Source: Marinobacterium rhizophilum DSM 18822
GTDB taxonomy: Bacteria > Pseudomonadota > Gammaproteobacteria > Pseudomonadales > Balneatricaceae
Assembly: GCF_000378045.1 (NCBI RefSeq)
Contig: NZ_KB899089.1
Coordinates: 1 to 64,000 of the forward strand
Length of the DNA: 64,000 bases
Reading direction: 5' to 3'
In this document: one piece after another, positions 20,546-28,796 of the stretch
How the letters are laid out: the number at the start of each line of letters is the position of its first letter
Numbering within the stretch: the first letter of the stretch is position 1
Notes under the pieces: generated by a model
Databases searched by the model: none
What the model saw: the letters and a program-made list of their open reading frames with translations, nothing else
What the model was told of the DNA's origin: nothing
Made by a program: the position numbers and the translations under genes

Positions 20546-21817
20546 ATGAACATCAAGATAGCCGGTGGCCGTGTGATCGACCCGAGCCAGTCACTGGACA
20601 AGGTCTGCGACCTGTATATCAGTAATGGCACTATTGCTGCCCTTGGCGAGGCACCCGCAGGTTTTGCGCCGGACAGCACGCTGGATGCAACCGGACAGGT
20701 CGTGTGCGCCGGGCTGATCGACCTCTGTGCCCACGTACGCGAACCCGGAGCGACCCATAAGGGAAGCATCGCCCAGGAAAGCAGCGCTGCGGCCGCAGGC
20801 GGCATCACCACCCTCGTGGCGATGCCGACCACCAGCCCCATTGTCGACACGCCCGCCGTGGCACAGCTGATTCAGGACAAGGCCCGCGCGACCGGCAAGA
20901 CACGCATACTGCCCATGGGCGCCCTGACCCAGAGCCTCGCCGGCGAGCAGCTCTCACCGATGCACGCCCTGGCAAGCTCCGGCTGCATCGCCTTCACCAA
21001 CAGCCGCCGTCCCATTCGCAGCAGCCTGGTGCTGATGCGCTGCCTTGAATATGCAGCTACCCACGACCTGCTGGTCCTGTTCCAGGCCCAGGATGCGGAA
21101 CTGGCCACTGGCTGCATGCACGACGACACGACCAGCACCCGGCTCGGCCTCGCAGGCATACCGGAAGCCGCCGAAACCGTGGAAGTTGCGCGTTGCCTCA
21201 TGCTGGTTGAGCAAACCGGTGCCCGGGCGCATTTCGGCCAGATATCGTGCGAGCGTTCAGCGCGCATGATCATGGAGGCGCGCGAACGGGGTCTCAACGT
21301 GAGCGCCGATATCGCCATTCACCACCTGCTGCTCAGTGACAGCAATGTGAACGGATTTGACAGCAACTTCCATGTCATCCCGCCACTGCGCAGCCAGCTA
21401 GACCGCGCCGGACTGCGCCAGGCGCTGCTCGCCGATGGTATTCAGGCAATCTGTTCCGACCATCAGCCCCATGACCCTATCGCCAAACAGGCCCCCTTTG
21501 CCGCCACGGAGCCGGGGATGGCCGGATTGGAGACACTGCTGTCATTGAGCCTGATGCTGGTTGAGCAGGGCCTGCTGGAGCTACCACAACTCATATCCAA
21601 ACTGACCTGCGAGCCGGCCCGGATTCTCGGCATTCAGGCCGGCACACTCGAACCGGGTGTCGCAGCGGACATCTGCGTATTCGACCCGGCAGCGCGCTGG
21701 ACGCCATCGGCAACAACAACCCGCTCCGGCGGTACCAACACTCCCTTCAACGGGATCGAACTCCATGGCCAGGTAACCCATACGCTACTGGGCGGCAACA
21801 CCGTGTTTCAACGCTAG
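20546..21817 (+). CDS. Dihydroorotase-like protein with degenerate active site (PyrC')
   Basis: A 423-residue amidohydrolase-fold protein homologous to dihydroorotase. The usual metal site H-x-H-x-R-x-P-G reads LCAHVREPG, so the first His is Cys; the HCED-type segment reads FQAQDAEL (His lost); and the later CHIS-type segment reads FGQISCE (His lost). Only the ICSDHQPH region keeps its Asp. This matches the known non-catalytic PyrC' of Pseudomonas, which is a structural partner of aspartate carbamoyltransferase. A separate active dihydroorotase must be encoded elsewhere. Only 32 bp separate it from pyrB. Confidence 0.93.
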   Translation: MNIKIAGGRVIDPSQSLDKVCDLYISNGTIAALGEAPAGFAPDSTLDATGQVVCAGLIDLCAHVREPGATHKGSIAQESSAAAAGGITTLVAMPTTSPIVDTPAVAQLIQDKARATGKTRILPMGALTQSLAGEQLSPMHALASSGCIAFTNSRRPIRSSLVLMRCLEYAATHDLLVLFQAQDAELATGCMHDDTTSTRLGLAGIPEAAETVEVARCLMLVEQTGARAHFGQISCERSARMIMEARERGLNVSADIAIHHLLLSDSNVNGFDSNFHVIPPLRSQLDRAGLRQALLADGIQAICSDHQPHDPIAKQAPFAATEPGMAGLETLLSLSLMLVEQGLLELPQLISKLTCEPARILGIQAGTLEPGVAADICVFDPAARWTPSATTTRSGGTNTPFNGIELHGQVTHTLLGGNTVFQR

Positions 21818-22120
21818 CCCCAGGCGCCGCCGCGACTCGCAGTACCGCCCCTGACACAGGGTCAAAAGGGGGGCCTGTACCGCGACAGCGGCGAATTGAT
21901 TTTTCCCTTTAATGCTCTAGTCTTAAACGGCTTGCCTAACTCAGGGACGATCAAGGCTGAACGCATCAAAATGGGTTGACGCCCCGCCCGGGCAAGGCCC
22001 TTTCAGACTTTAGTCACCGTCCCCTAATCTGCCAGCTCAGGCCGTCGGCACTAACCTGCCCGCGCAACCAGCCGCGGCAGGTTGCGCTCGATTCACGACC
22101 TGCAGCTAAGGAGCACTGAT
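21818..22120. other. Gene-free gap after pyrC'
   Basis: No gene seen in 303 bp. It marks the end of the Pseudomonas-like pyrimidine block and should contain the promoter of the following pair. TTGACG at 21976 is a candidate -35 but no good -10 follows at normal spacing. I looked for a GEMM (c-di-GMP) riboswitch because of the downstream GGDEF-EAL gene and did not find its core. TAAGGAG before 22121 is a good ribosome-binding site. Confidence 0.4.
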
Positions 22121-22627
22121 ATGCATTCTGCCCGTCGATTGGTACTTTCACTCAGCCTGCTGCTGTTGGCTTCGTTTGTGAGCCATGCCGATGACACGCC
22201 CCAACCGGCCAAGGCGGTACTCACCCTGAGTGGCGCCATCAGCCATACCAACAGCGACAACACTTACGTATTTAACATGGCGATGCTTGAGCACCTGCCA
22301 CAATACAGCTTTACCACCGACACCCCCTGGTTCCCGGAGCCGCACAAGTTTTCCGGCCCGCTGATGCGGGACATCCTGGCCAGGGTCGGCGCCGACGGCG
22401 AAACCCTCACGGCGATCGCACTCAATGACTACAAGGTCACTATCCCGGTGGAGGACAGCACGCGCTTCAACCTGATCGTGGCTATCCACAAGGACGACAA
22501 AAGCATGCCGGTGCGCGACAAGGGGCCGCTCTTCGTTATCTATCCCTTTGATATTGATAGCGAAACCCAGTCACAGCTGTACTATGACCGGTCTATATGG
22601 CAGCTAAAGGCCATCCATGTCGAATAA
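22121..22627 (+). CDS. Secreted protein of the oxidoreductase molybdopterin-binding fold, lacking Cys
   Basis: A 168-residue protein with a clear signal peptide (MHSARRLVLSLSLLLLASF, cleavage near SHA-DD). The mature part reads LTLSGAISHTN, FSGPLMRDILARVGADG, IALNDYKVTIPVED and SMPVRDKGPLFVIYPFD, the pattern of short sulfite-oxidase-fold domains. It contains no cysteine at all, so the Cys that ligates molybdenum in true enzymes is absent. The ATG at 22121 has TAAGGAG 8 nt upstream. It is 29 bp upstream of a membrane GGDEF-EAL gene. I infer a periplasmic ligand-binding or accessory role for that enzyme's sensor domain; catalysis is unlikely. Confidence 0.75.
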   Translation: MHSARRLVLSLSLLLLASFVSHADDTPQPAKAVLTLSGAISHTNSDNTYVFNMAMLEHLPQYSFTTDTPWFPEPHKFSGPLMRDILARVGADGETLTAIALNDYKVTIPVEDSTRFNLIVAIHKDDKSMPVRDKGPLFVIYPFDIDSETQSQLYYDRSIWQLKAIHVE

Positions 22628-22656
22628 TCCGCCCAACGCCAAAATGACAATAACGC

Positions 22657-24618
22657 ATGCAGTCCTCTAAGCGCGTTACCTACGGGCTCATCCTGATCAG
22701 CGCCGCATTACTGGTGGTGTTTACCAGTGTGCTGTATCTGCAGTTTCACCATAGTCGGCAACTCAGCAGTACGGTTCAATACAGCGAGAGCACTGTCAGC
22801 TGGAACGTGTTTCAACTGCAATCCGAAGCGCTGCGCTTCAATAATGCACTCTACACGGCGGCCTTTGGGCCATCCGCCATGGATATGGATCAACTGCGCT
22901 TGCGCTTTGACATTTTTTACAGCCGCGTCAACACCCTCGCGCTCAATCCGGCAGCAGAACGGCTGCTCGAGCATACCGAATACGATACAACCCAGCAGCG
23001 CCTGTATGATTTTCTGGCAAGTGTCGACCCCTACTTTGGCGCGACGGCCCCAACATCACTTGATCGGACCGCCATACTCGGCATCCTGCAGCAACTTGAA
23101 CCCATCCAGGCACGTCTCAATGACCTGTCGCTGGCTTCCGTACACCAGTCAGGACTGCATGCAGAATACCGCGCGACCGAAGTACAACAGCAGATCATCA
23201 TCAGCACCGGACTGATAGTGTTTCAACTGGCGTTGACATTGCTGTTCTTTTTTATCGTCATTCGCCAGATCAGTCAGCTTCAGACCAGCCGGACACAATT
23301 CAGTGATCTGGCCAATTTCGATCCCCTGACGAACCTGCCCAACCGGCGCCTGTTCCATGACCGGCTGGAGCAGGAAATCCGCAAGGCGCACCGGGCCAAG
23401 GGTCGCCTGGCGTTGCTCTTTCTCGACCTCGACAATTTCAAGGATATCAATGACACCCTTGGGCACGAAGTCGGCGACCAGCTGCTGCAGGAAGCCGCCC
23501 GGCGACTCGGTGACTGTGTACGCGACTCTGATACGGTGGCCCGCCTGGGTGGCGATGAGTTCATCATTATCCTGAGCGATCTGGACGGCAGCGCAAACAT
23601 CGCCGGCATCAGTCAGGCGATCTTGAAAACGCTCAGCAACCCGTTCGAGCTCGATGGACGGGAAGCCTTTGTGTCAGCCAGTATCGGCATTACATTCTAC
23701 CCGGACGACGCCGGCGACGTAAACGCGCTGCTCAAAAACGCCGATCAGGCCATGTACGTTGCCAAAGAACAGGGTCGCAACCGCTATCACTACTTCACCG
23801 CCTCCATGCAGGAACTGGCCCAGGCCAAAATGCACCTGATTAATGACCTGCGTAGCGCCTTGGCCAACAACCAGTTTCAGCTGCACTACCAGCCCATTAT
23901 TGACCTTGCTACCGGCAAAATTAAAAAAGCAGAAGCACTCATCCGCTGGATGCACCCGCAGCGTGGCCTGATCACCCCACTGGAGTTTATTCCGGCCGCG
24001 GAGGAAACAGGCCTGATCGTTGATATAGGAAACTGGATCTTTCATGAGGCCGCCCACCAGGTACAGCACTGGCGAGCACTGCACCAGCCCGACTTCCAGC
24101 TGAGTATCAACACCTCCCCACTGCAGCTGCGCGCCGATCCCGGCAACCTGGAACACTGGCGCAGGAGCCTCAAGTCTGCAGCGATTCCCGGCAACGCCCT
24201 CGCCATCGAAATTACAGAAAGCCTGCTCATTGATACCAGCTGCGCCGAGCGCCTCGTCGCTATTCGCGGGATGGGCATTGAAGTATCGCTGGACGACTTC
24301 GGAACGGGTTATTCATCCATGTCCTACCTGAAGAAATTCGATATCGATTACCTCAAGATAGACAAATCCTTTGTCGGTAATCTGCAACAGGGATCAAGCG
24401 ATCTGGCCATCTGTGAAGCCGTCATCGTAATGGCTCACAAACTGGGTATTATGGTGGTCGCTGAAGGTATCGAAACGAAAAATCAGCAGGCCATGCTCAA
24501 CGCCATGGGGTGCAATTACGGACAGGGGTATCTGTTTTCGCATCCGGTATCGGCAGCTAGCTTCGAAACGCTGCTCGAATCCCAATCCAGTCCCCTGACC
24601 GTGCCAAACCTGAGCTGA
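22657..24618 (+). CDS. Membrane GGDEF-EAL protein (diguanylate cyclase/phosphodiesterase)
   Basis: A 653-residue c-di-GMP turnover protein. Membrane helix at about residues 9-30, a periplasmic domain of about 150 residues without obvious family, a second helix at 180-203, then GGDEF and EAL domains. GGDEF is intact at 298-302, and the RDSD inhibitory I-site lies at 289-292. The EAL motif (426-428), DDFGTGYSS (546-554) and YLKIDKSF are intact, so both activities are possible. The preceding gene encodes a secreted protein that may act on the periplasmic domain. pilT, pilU and the glycan genes are plausible downstream processes, but no direct link is visible. Confidence 0.95.
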   Translation: MQSSKRVTYGLILISAALLVVFTSVLYLQFHHSRQLSSTVQYSESTVSWNVFQLQSEALRFNNALYTAAFGPSAMDMDQLRLRFDIFYSRVNTLALNPAAERLLEHTEYDTTQQRLYDFLASVDPYFGATAPTSLDRTAILGILQQLEPIQARLNDLSLASVHQSGLHAEYRATEVQQQIIISTGLIVFQLALTLLFFFIVIRQISQLQTSRTQFSDLANFDPLTNLPNRRLFHDRLEQEIRKAHRAKGRLALLFLDLDNFKDINDTLGHEVGDQLLQEAARRLGDCVRDSDTVARLGGDEFIIILSDLDGSANIAGISQAILKTLSNPFELDGREAFVSASIGITFYPDDAGDVNALLKNADQAMYVAKEQGRNRYHYFTASMQELAQAKMHLINDLRSALANNQFQLHYQPIIDLATGKIKKAEALIRWMHPQRGLITPLEFIPAAEETGLIVDIGNWIFHEAAHQVQHWRALHQPDFQLSINTSPLQLRADPGNLEHWRRSLKSAAIPGNALAIEITESLLIDTSCAERLVAIRGMGIEVSLDDFGTGYSSMSYLKKFDIDYLKIDKSFVGNLQQGSSDLAICEAVIVMAHKLGIMVVAEGIETKNQQAMLNAMGCNYGQGYLFSHPVSAASFETLLESQSSPLTVPNLS

Positions 24619-24675
24619 CTTGCGCAACACTGCGTATAACTGCCTACTAACACACAAGACACAGAGGCCATCCGA

Positions 24676-25389
24676 GTGAACACCGTAGTAATTACCGGCG
24701 CAAGCCGCAGGCTCGGCCTGTATCTTACCCAGGCTTTCTTGGAACAGGGATGCAAGGTGATTGCCCTCACCCGCAAGGCCAGCGCCGAACTTGACGCACT
24801 GGCCTGCGAAAACCTGCAGATTTTACTGACCGACTACCGTTGCGAAACATCCCTGGCTGCAGCGGCCGACTGCATTCGCAAACAGTACGAGACGCTCTCA
24901 CTGGTGGTACACAATGCATCCCTGTTCGAGAAAGACGCCGCCCATAAAGATGACCTGTGCGCCTTCTACGACGAACTGTACCGGGTACATATGCGCCTCC
25001 CCGCCTATCTCAATGAAGCGCTCCAGCCACTTTTATACAACGAGGCGCATCCCGGGTGCATTGTCCATATCACGGATATCTACGCCGATAACCCCAACCG
25101 GGAATTTGGACTCTATTGCAGCACAAAGGCGGCACTGGATAACCTGACAAAAACCTTTGCCAAAAAATATGCACCCGGTATTCGAGTAAACAGTATCGCC
25201 CCGGGACCCCTGATGTTCCTGCCAAGCCACAAGGAAGATGAAAAGAAGGCGGTACTCGAACAAACCCTACTGCCAGGAGAGTCCGGTTTTGAGCCCATTC
25301 TCCAGGGCATAAGATTTATACTCGATAACCAGTTTGTTACTGGCAGCAGTATCAAAATAGATGGCGGCCGGTCGATCGGAAAAATATGA
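24676..25389 (+). CDS. folM: Dihydromonapterin reductase/dihydrofolate reductase (FolM-like SDR)
   Basis: A 237-residue short-chain dehydrogenase. The N-terminus VVITGASRRLGLYL with Arg in the cofactor loop is the FolM/pteridine-reductase form. VVHNASLF, active-site Tyr in LYCSTKAALDNL, and the C-terminal VTGSSIKIDGGRSI follow. FolM reduces dihydromonapterin, a pterin cofactor, using NADPH. Start is GTG 24676 with AGG about 9 nt upstream. The last 123 bp overlap an HPPK-like gene on the other strand, another pterin-pathway protein. Confidence 0.82.
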   Translation: MNTVVITGASRRLGLYLTQAFLEQGCKVIALTRKASAELDALACENLQILLTDYRCETSLAAAADCIRKQYETLSLVVHNASLFEKDAAHKDDLCAFYDELYRVHMRLPAYLNEALQPLLYNEAHPGCIVHITDIYADNPNREFGLYCSTKAALDNLTKTFAKKYAPGIRVNSIAPGPLMFLPSHKEDEKKAVLEQTLLPGESGFEPILQGIRFILDNQFVTGSSIKIDGGRSIGKI

Positions 25390-25791
25390 CCCAAAGAGTG
25401 CGACGCTGGCTTTGTCTGATGTCTCGCACAGCACCTGCTTCAAATAACTTTCGTCACACTCTTTAAAGTAGCCCAGCGAGAACAGGCTGCTGCACAGAAT
25501 AATATCGATATCGCAGGTGCGGTCCTTGCGGCTGCGGTCGCGGTCAGCTCGGTCCCGCCCCATCGACTCTTCCACAGAGCAAAAAAAGGCCTTGAGTGAC
25601 ACCTGATCCAGATCACTTTCAATCACCAGCAGCGTATTGATAAATACCTTGTCGGTTACGATGCACTCAGGCTGGGTATAGGTGCAGGGGTACACAAATG
25701 CTGTGGAGAAGTGCTCCAGTAATATTTCAAGGCACTTCGCGATGTTAATTTCTGGATCGATATTGGATCCGACTGACAAATAATAGTACAT
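25267..25791 (-). CDS. HPPK-like (FolK-like) pterin pyrophosphokinase family protein
   Basis: A 174-residue protein with an HPPK N-terminal half: YYLSVGSNIDPEINI, then DKVFINTLLVIESDLD, then EESMGRDRADRDR and RTCDIDIIL, which keeps the two Mg-binding Asp residues. The C-terminal part does not resemble the usual HPPK end with its conserved His, Tyr and Arg. The final 41 codons are antisense to the end of folM. GAGG lies 6 nt before ATG 25791. This may be a paralogue rather than the housekeeping folK, perhaps acting on a monapterin-type substrate together with FolM; that is inference. Base composition is more AT-rich than its neighbours. Confidence 0.7.
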   Translation of the reverse strand: MYYYLSVGSNIDPEINIAKCLEILLEHFSTAFVYPCTYTQPECIVTDKVFINTLLVIESDLDQVSLKAFFCSVEESMGRDRADRDRSRKDRTCDIDIILCSSLFSLGYFKECDESYLKQVLCETSDKASVALFGSYFSDRPAAIYFDTAASNKLVIEYKSYALENGLKTGLSWQ

Positions 25792-26120
25792 ATGACCTCA
25801 GCTCCCTGCCCTTGAGTGGTGCTTGTTACTAGCCTGGCGGGCCAATGGCTCCCCCGCTAATGTTCCAGTCACGCTACAAAAACCGGCACACCTGTGGCGA
25901 CATGCTGGCGCTTGTGACGTTTGCGATGGCCTGCGGCCAATGAATCGTGCATCAAGCCGCCGGGGTAATATTGATGTTCAACAAATCGACGGCAGGCACT
26001 CCAGTCCACCGATGAAGGTAACTGCAGCGCAACAAGCCCCGTACAAACGCCCTTTATATGCAGAATAACCACCACACCTAAAAATTGGATACACACTAAT
26101 ATTCGCGGCAACAGACAGCC
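25792..26120. other. Gene-free gap between the HPPK-like gene and the MFS gene
   Basis: No convincing gene in 329 bp on either strand; short open frames here have no family resemblance or ribosome-binding sites. It should contain the minus-strand promoter of the HPPK-like gene. Confidence 0.35.
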
Positions 26121-27371
26121 TCACGCAGGCACTTTTTTCAGTACGAGCGCAACCTGATAACGCTGCCACAAGATCACCACCAGGGCCGCCGTGGCCAGAG
26201 CGCAGGCGATCAGCACGGCCACAAAACCCACCACTTCAGCGGCCGACCCCATGATAAAGGCACCAAGCGCAGGTACGCCCAGACTCACCACGGTCCAGAT
26301 ACTCAATACTCGACCACGGTAGGCATCCACCACACAAACCTGAATCAGCGCCTGGCACCCGGTGCCAATCATGGTCACCGCCATGCTCACAAGCATGATC
26401 ATGAGTCCCAGTCCGGTCAGGTCACTGGCCCAAGCCACCAGCAGCACCACCACCGAACAGAGCAGCAGTGAGCCAAAGACAAGCTGAAGCAGGGCCCGCT
26501 CACGCCCGCGCATGCGAGAAACAATTAGCCCCCCCAGAATCGACCCGATCCCGGCAAGCGCACTCAGACTTGCCAGCGTGCCAGCGTCACCATTAATCAG
26601 CCGTCCAGAAATCGCCGGCAACAGCTCCATGATACTGCGCCCGATCATGCCATCAACCATGGTCAGAATCAGCACCAGGCGGATCAGCGGTGAGTTACGG
26701 ATAACCAGCAACCCCTGCGACATGGCAGAAAAGATGGATTCCGCATGATGCTGGGAGCGCGATACCTCGACCCTGATACGGAGCAAAAACAGCGATCCAA
26801 TACCAAACAGGGCGGATACCAGCAGGAATGCCGCCCCGGTAGAAACCGATACAAGCAGCCAGGCCCCCAGTGCAGGCCCGATAATGCGAGAAAGGTTGTA
26901 AGTAATCGATGCAAGCCCCACGGCGCTGGGCAGGGACGGCCGCGCTATCAGGTGCGGTAACAGTACCAGGCGCATAGGGTGCTGGGCCGCGGAGACTACG
27001 CCCAGGAGAAAGGCCAGAACCAGTATCCAGTTAAGCGTAAAAACCCCCTGGAAATTGGCAACCGCCGCACTCACGCTGATCACGGCCTCGCTCAGATAGG
27101 CTACCAACATACCCTTGCGCGGATCGAGACGATCCGCCAACACCCCAAAGACGGGCGACAGAAAGAATGTCGGCAGCAGCATGGTCGCACTGACCGCACC
27201 AACCCACAGCGGTGACTCTGTCAGTGCCCAGGTGCTCCAGCCAATCAGAAAACGGGTCACCCATGTCGCCAGCGTCAGGAAGACGCTGCCGGCAAAATAG
27301 AGACAGAAAATACGGGATGAAAACGCCGACCGACCGGACGACGGGCTCTCAGGGCGTCGTTGAAAAACCAT
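26121..27371 (-). CDS. MFS transporter, EntS-like (MFS_3) family
   Basis: A 416-residue inner-membrane protein with about 12 hydrophobic segments. The loop after the second segment reads GVLADRLDPRKGMLVAY, a form of the MFS motif A, and SRIIGPALGAWLL is typical of the MFS_3 group of exporters. Substrate is unknown; relatives export siderophores, drugs or metals. On the minus strand a perfect TATAAT lies about 20 bp upstream of ATG 27371. It points away from the pil genes and is probably its own transcription unit, with the HPPK-like gene 329 bp downstream. Confidence 0.85.
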   Translation of the reverse strand: MVFQRRPESPSSGRSAFSSRIFCLYFAGSVFLTLATWVTRFLIGWSTWALTESPLWVGAVSATMLLPTFFLSPVFGVLADRLDPRKGMLVAYLSEAVISVSAAVANFQGVFTLNWILVLAFLLGVVSAAQHPMRLVLLPHLIARPSLPSAVGLASITYNLSRIIGPALGAWLLVSVSTGAAFLLVSALFGIGSLFLLRIRVEVSRSQHHAESIFSAMSQGLLVIRNSPLIRLVLILTMVDGMIGRSIMELLPAISGRLINGDAGTLASLSALAGIGSILGGLIVSRMRGRERALLQLVFGSLLLCSVVVLLVAWASDLTGLGLMIMLVSMAVTMIGTGCQALIQVCVVDAYRGRVLSIWTVVSLGVPALGAFIMGSAAEVVGFVAVLIACALATAALVVILWQRYQVALVLKKVPA

Positions 27372-27389
27372 ACGAATCCAAGGTTTATT

Positions 27390-27395
27390 ATTATA
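27390..27395 (-). promoter_or_regulatory. Candidate -10 element of the MFS gene
   Basis: TATAAT on the minus strand, about 20 nt before the MFS start codon. The best -35 at 17-18 bp spacing (CAGTAA) is weak, so only the -10 is well supported. Confidence 0.35.
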
Positions 27396-27528
27396 GTGCT
27401 ACTGTACTTCATTTACTGTGCCGGTATCTATCAGGACAGCACCCCATCCACACGCAACTCACTGTTCTTGTGACTTTTTTACGCCAACACCACGATATTG
27501 AATCGCCCTGTGGGCACTTCACCGGCTG

Positions 27529-27559
27529 CAAAAAACAAATGGAGCCCTGAGGCTCCATT
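27529..27559 (-). terminator. Rho-independent terminator after pilU
   Basis: On the minus strand AATGGAGCC, loop TCAG, GGCTCCATT is followed by TGTTTTTTGC. It begins about 43 nt after the pilU stop codon and ends the pilT-pilU unit. Confidence 0.85.
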
Positions 27560-27602
27560 GCGAGAGTATCAACACGACCCGTACAGGCGCCCTCAGCGCG
27601 GC

Positions 27603-28769
27603 CTACATGCTCTTGATATCGATACCGCCTTTCTCGTTCAGATAGTCATCCTCATCCTGCAAAAGGAAAGAGCTGTCTTCCGGCGGTGCCGCCAGGTCCG
27701 GGTTGGTATCGGCACTGAGCTTGATCATCAGGCGCAGATCGTTGGCAGAGTCGGCATGAGCAAGCGCCACGTCGTAGGTAATGGTGCCTTCCTTGTACAA
27801 CTCGAACAGCGCCTGGTCGAAGGTCTGCATGCCGAGGTTGGTGGACTTCTTGATGACTTCCTTGATCTCGTGGACTTCAGCCTTGCGAATCAGGTCCTGA
27901 ATCAGCGGCGTATTGATCAAGACTTCGATCGCAGCGCGTCGCCCCTTGCCGTCGGTGGTTGGCAGCAGTTGCTGCGCCACGATCGCCTTGAGGTTCAGCG
28001 ACATGTCCATCCAGATCTGATTGTGATGCTCCGGCGGGAAGAAGCTGATAATGCGGTCCAGCGCCTGGTTGGCGTTGTTGGCGTGCAGCGTTGCCATGCA
28101 AAGATGGCCGGTTTCCGCAAACGCCAGACCATACTGCATGGTTTCCTTGGAGCGAATTTCACCCATCAGGATCACATCCGGCGCCTGGCGCAGAGTGTTT
28201 TTCAGTGCAGTATCAAAGGATTCGGTATCGATACCCACTTCGCGCTGGGTAATGATGCATTCCTTGTGGTCATGAATGTACTCGATCGGATCCTCGATGG
28301 TAATGATATGACCCCGGCTGTGCATGTTGCGATAGTCAATCATCGACGCCAGCGAGGTGGATTTACCCGTCGAGGTTCCCCCTACGAACAGGATAAGCCC
28401 GCGCTTGGTCATGGACAGATCTTTAAGCACACCGGGCAGGTTCAGCTCCTCCATGGAGGGAATCCGCGTCGCGATACGCCGTAGCACCATGCCCGGCGAG
28501 TTGCGCTGCATAAAGGCGCTGACACGAAAGCGCCCCATTCCACGCGCACTGATAGCGAAGTTACATTCGTTGGTGCCCTCGAACTCGGCCAGCTGCTTGT
28601 CGTTCATTGTGCTGTACACCAGCGAGCGTACCTGAGATTGGGTCAGGGGCTCCTTGGTGAGTGGCTTGATGGTACCGTCCACCTTGATACTCGGACGGGC
28701 GCCCGCGGTGACGAACAAATCCGATGCATCGCGATCGATGACTACTTTTAAAAGTTGTGTAAAGTCCAC
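27603..28769 (-). CDS. pilU: Type IV pilus retraction ATPase PilU
   Basis: Accessory hexameric ATPase that works with PilT at the inner-membrane base of the type IV pilus. It has an N-terminal PAS-like domain (about residues 1-95), Walker A GGTSTGKST, the Asp box TIEDPIEYIHD, Walker B-region LMGEIRS and the His box ATLHANNANQ. At 388 residues it has the C-terminal extension that separates PilU from PilT, ending DEDDYLNEKGG. It is 27 bp downstream of pilT. Confidence 0.96.
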   Translation of the reverse strand: MDFTQLLKVVIDRDASDLFVTAGARPSIKVDGTIKPLTKEPLTQSQVRSLVYSTMNDKQLAEFEGTNECNFAISARGMGRFRVSAFMQRNSPGMVLRRIATRIPSMEELNLPGVLKDLSMTKRGLILFVGGTSTGKSTSLASMIDYRNMHSRGHIITIEDPIEYIHDHKECIITQREVGIDTESFDTALKNTLRQAPDVILMGEIRSKETMQYGLAFAETGHLCMATLHANNANQALDRIISFFPPEHHNQIWMDMSLNLKAIVAQQLLPTTDGKGRRAAIEVLINTPLIQDLIRKAEVHEIKEVIKKSTNLGMQTFDQALFELYKEGTITYDVALAHADSANDLRLMIKLSADTNPDLAAPPEDSSFLLQDEDDYLNEKGGIDIKSM

Positions 28770-28796
28770 TGCCTGCTACCCCGACCCTTGTACCCG

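Noticed and set aside
21818-22120. Possible c-di-GMP riboswitch before the GGDEF-EAL pair
   Set aside because: The conserved GEMM core (GGCAAACC...GGGACGCAAAGCC type) is not present.
25823-26068. 81-codon plus-strand frame in the gap before the MFS gene
   Set aside because: No ribosome-binding site, no family pattern, and overlapping frames on the other strand are equally open.
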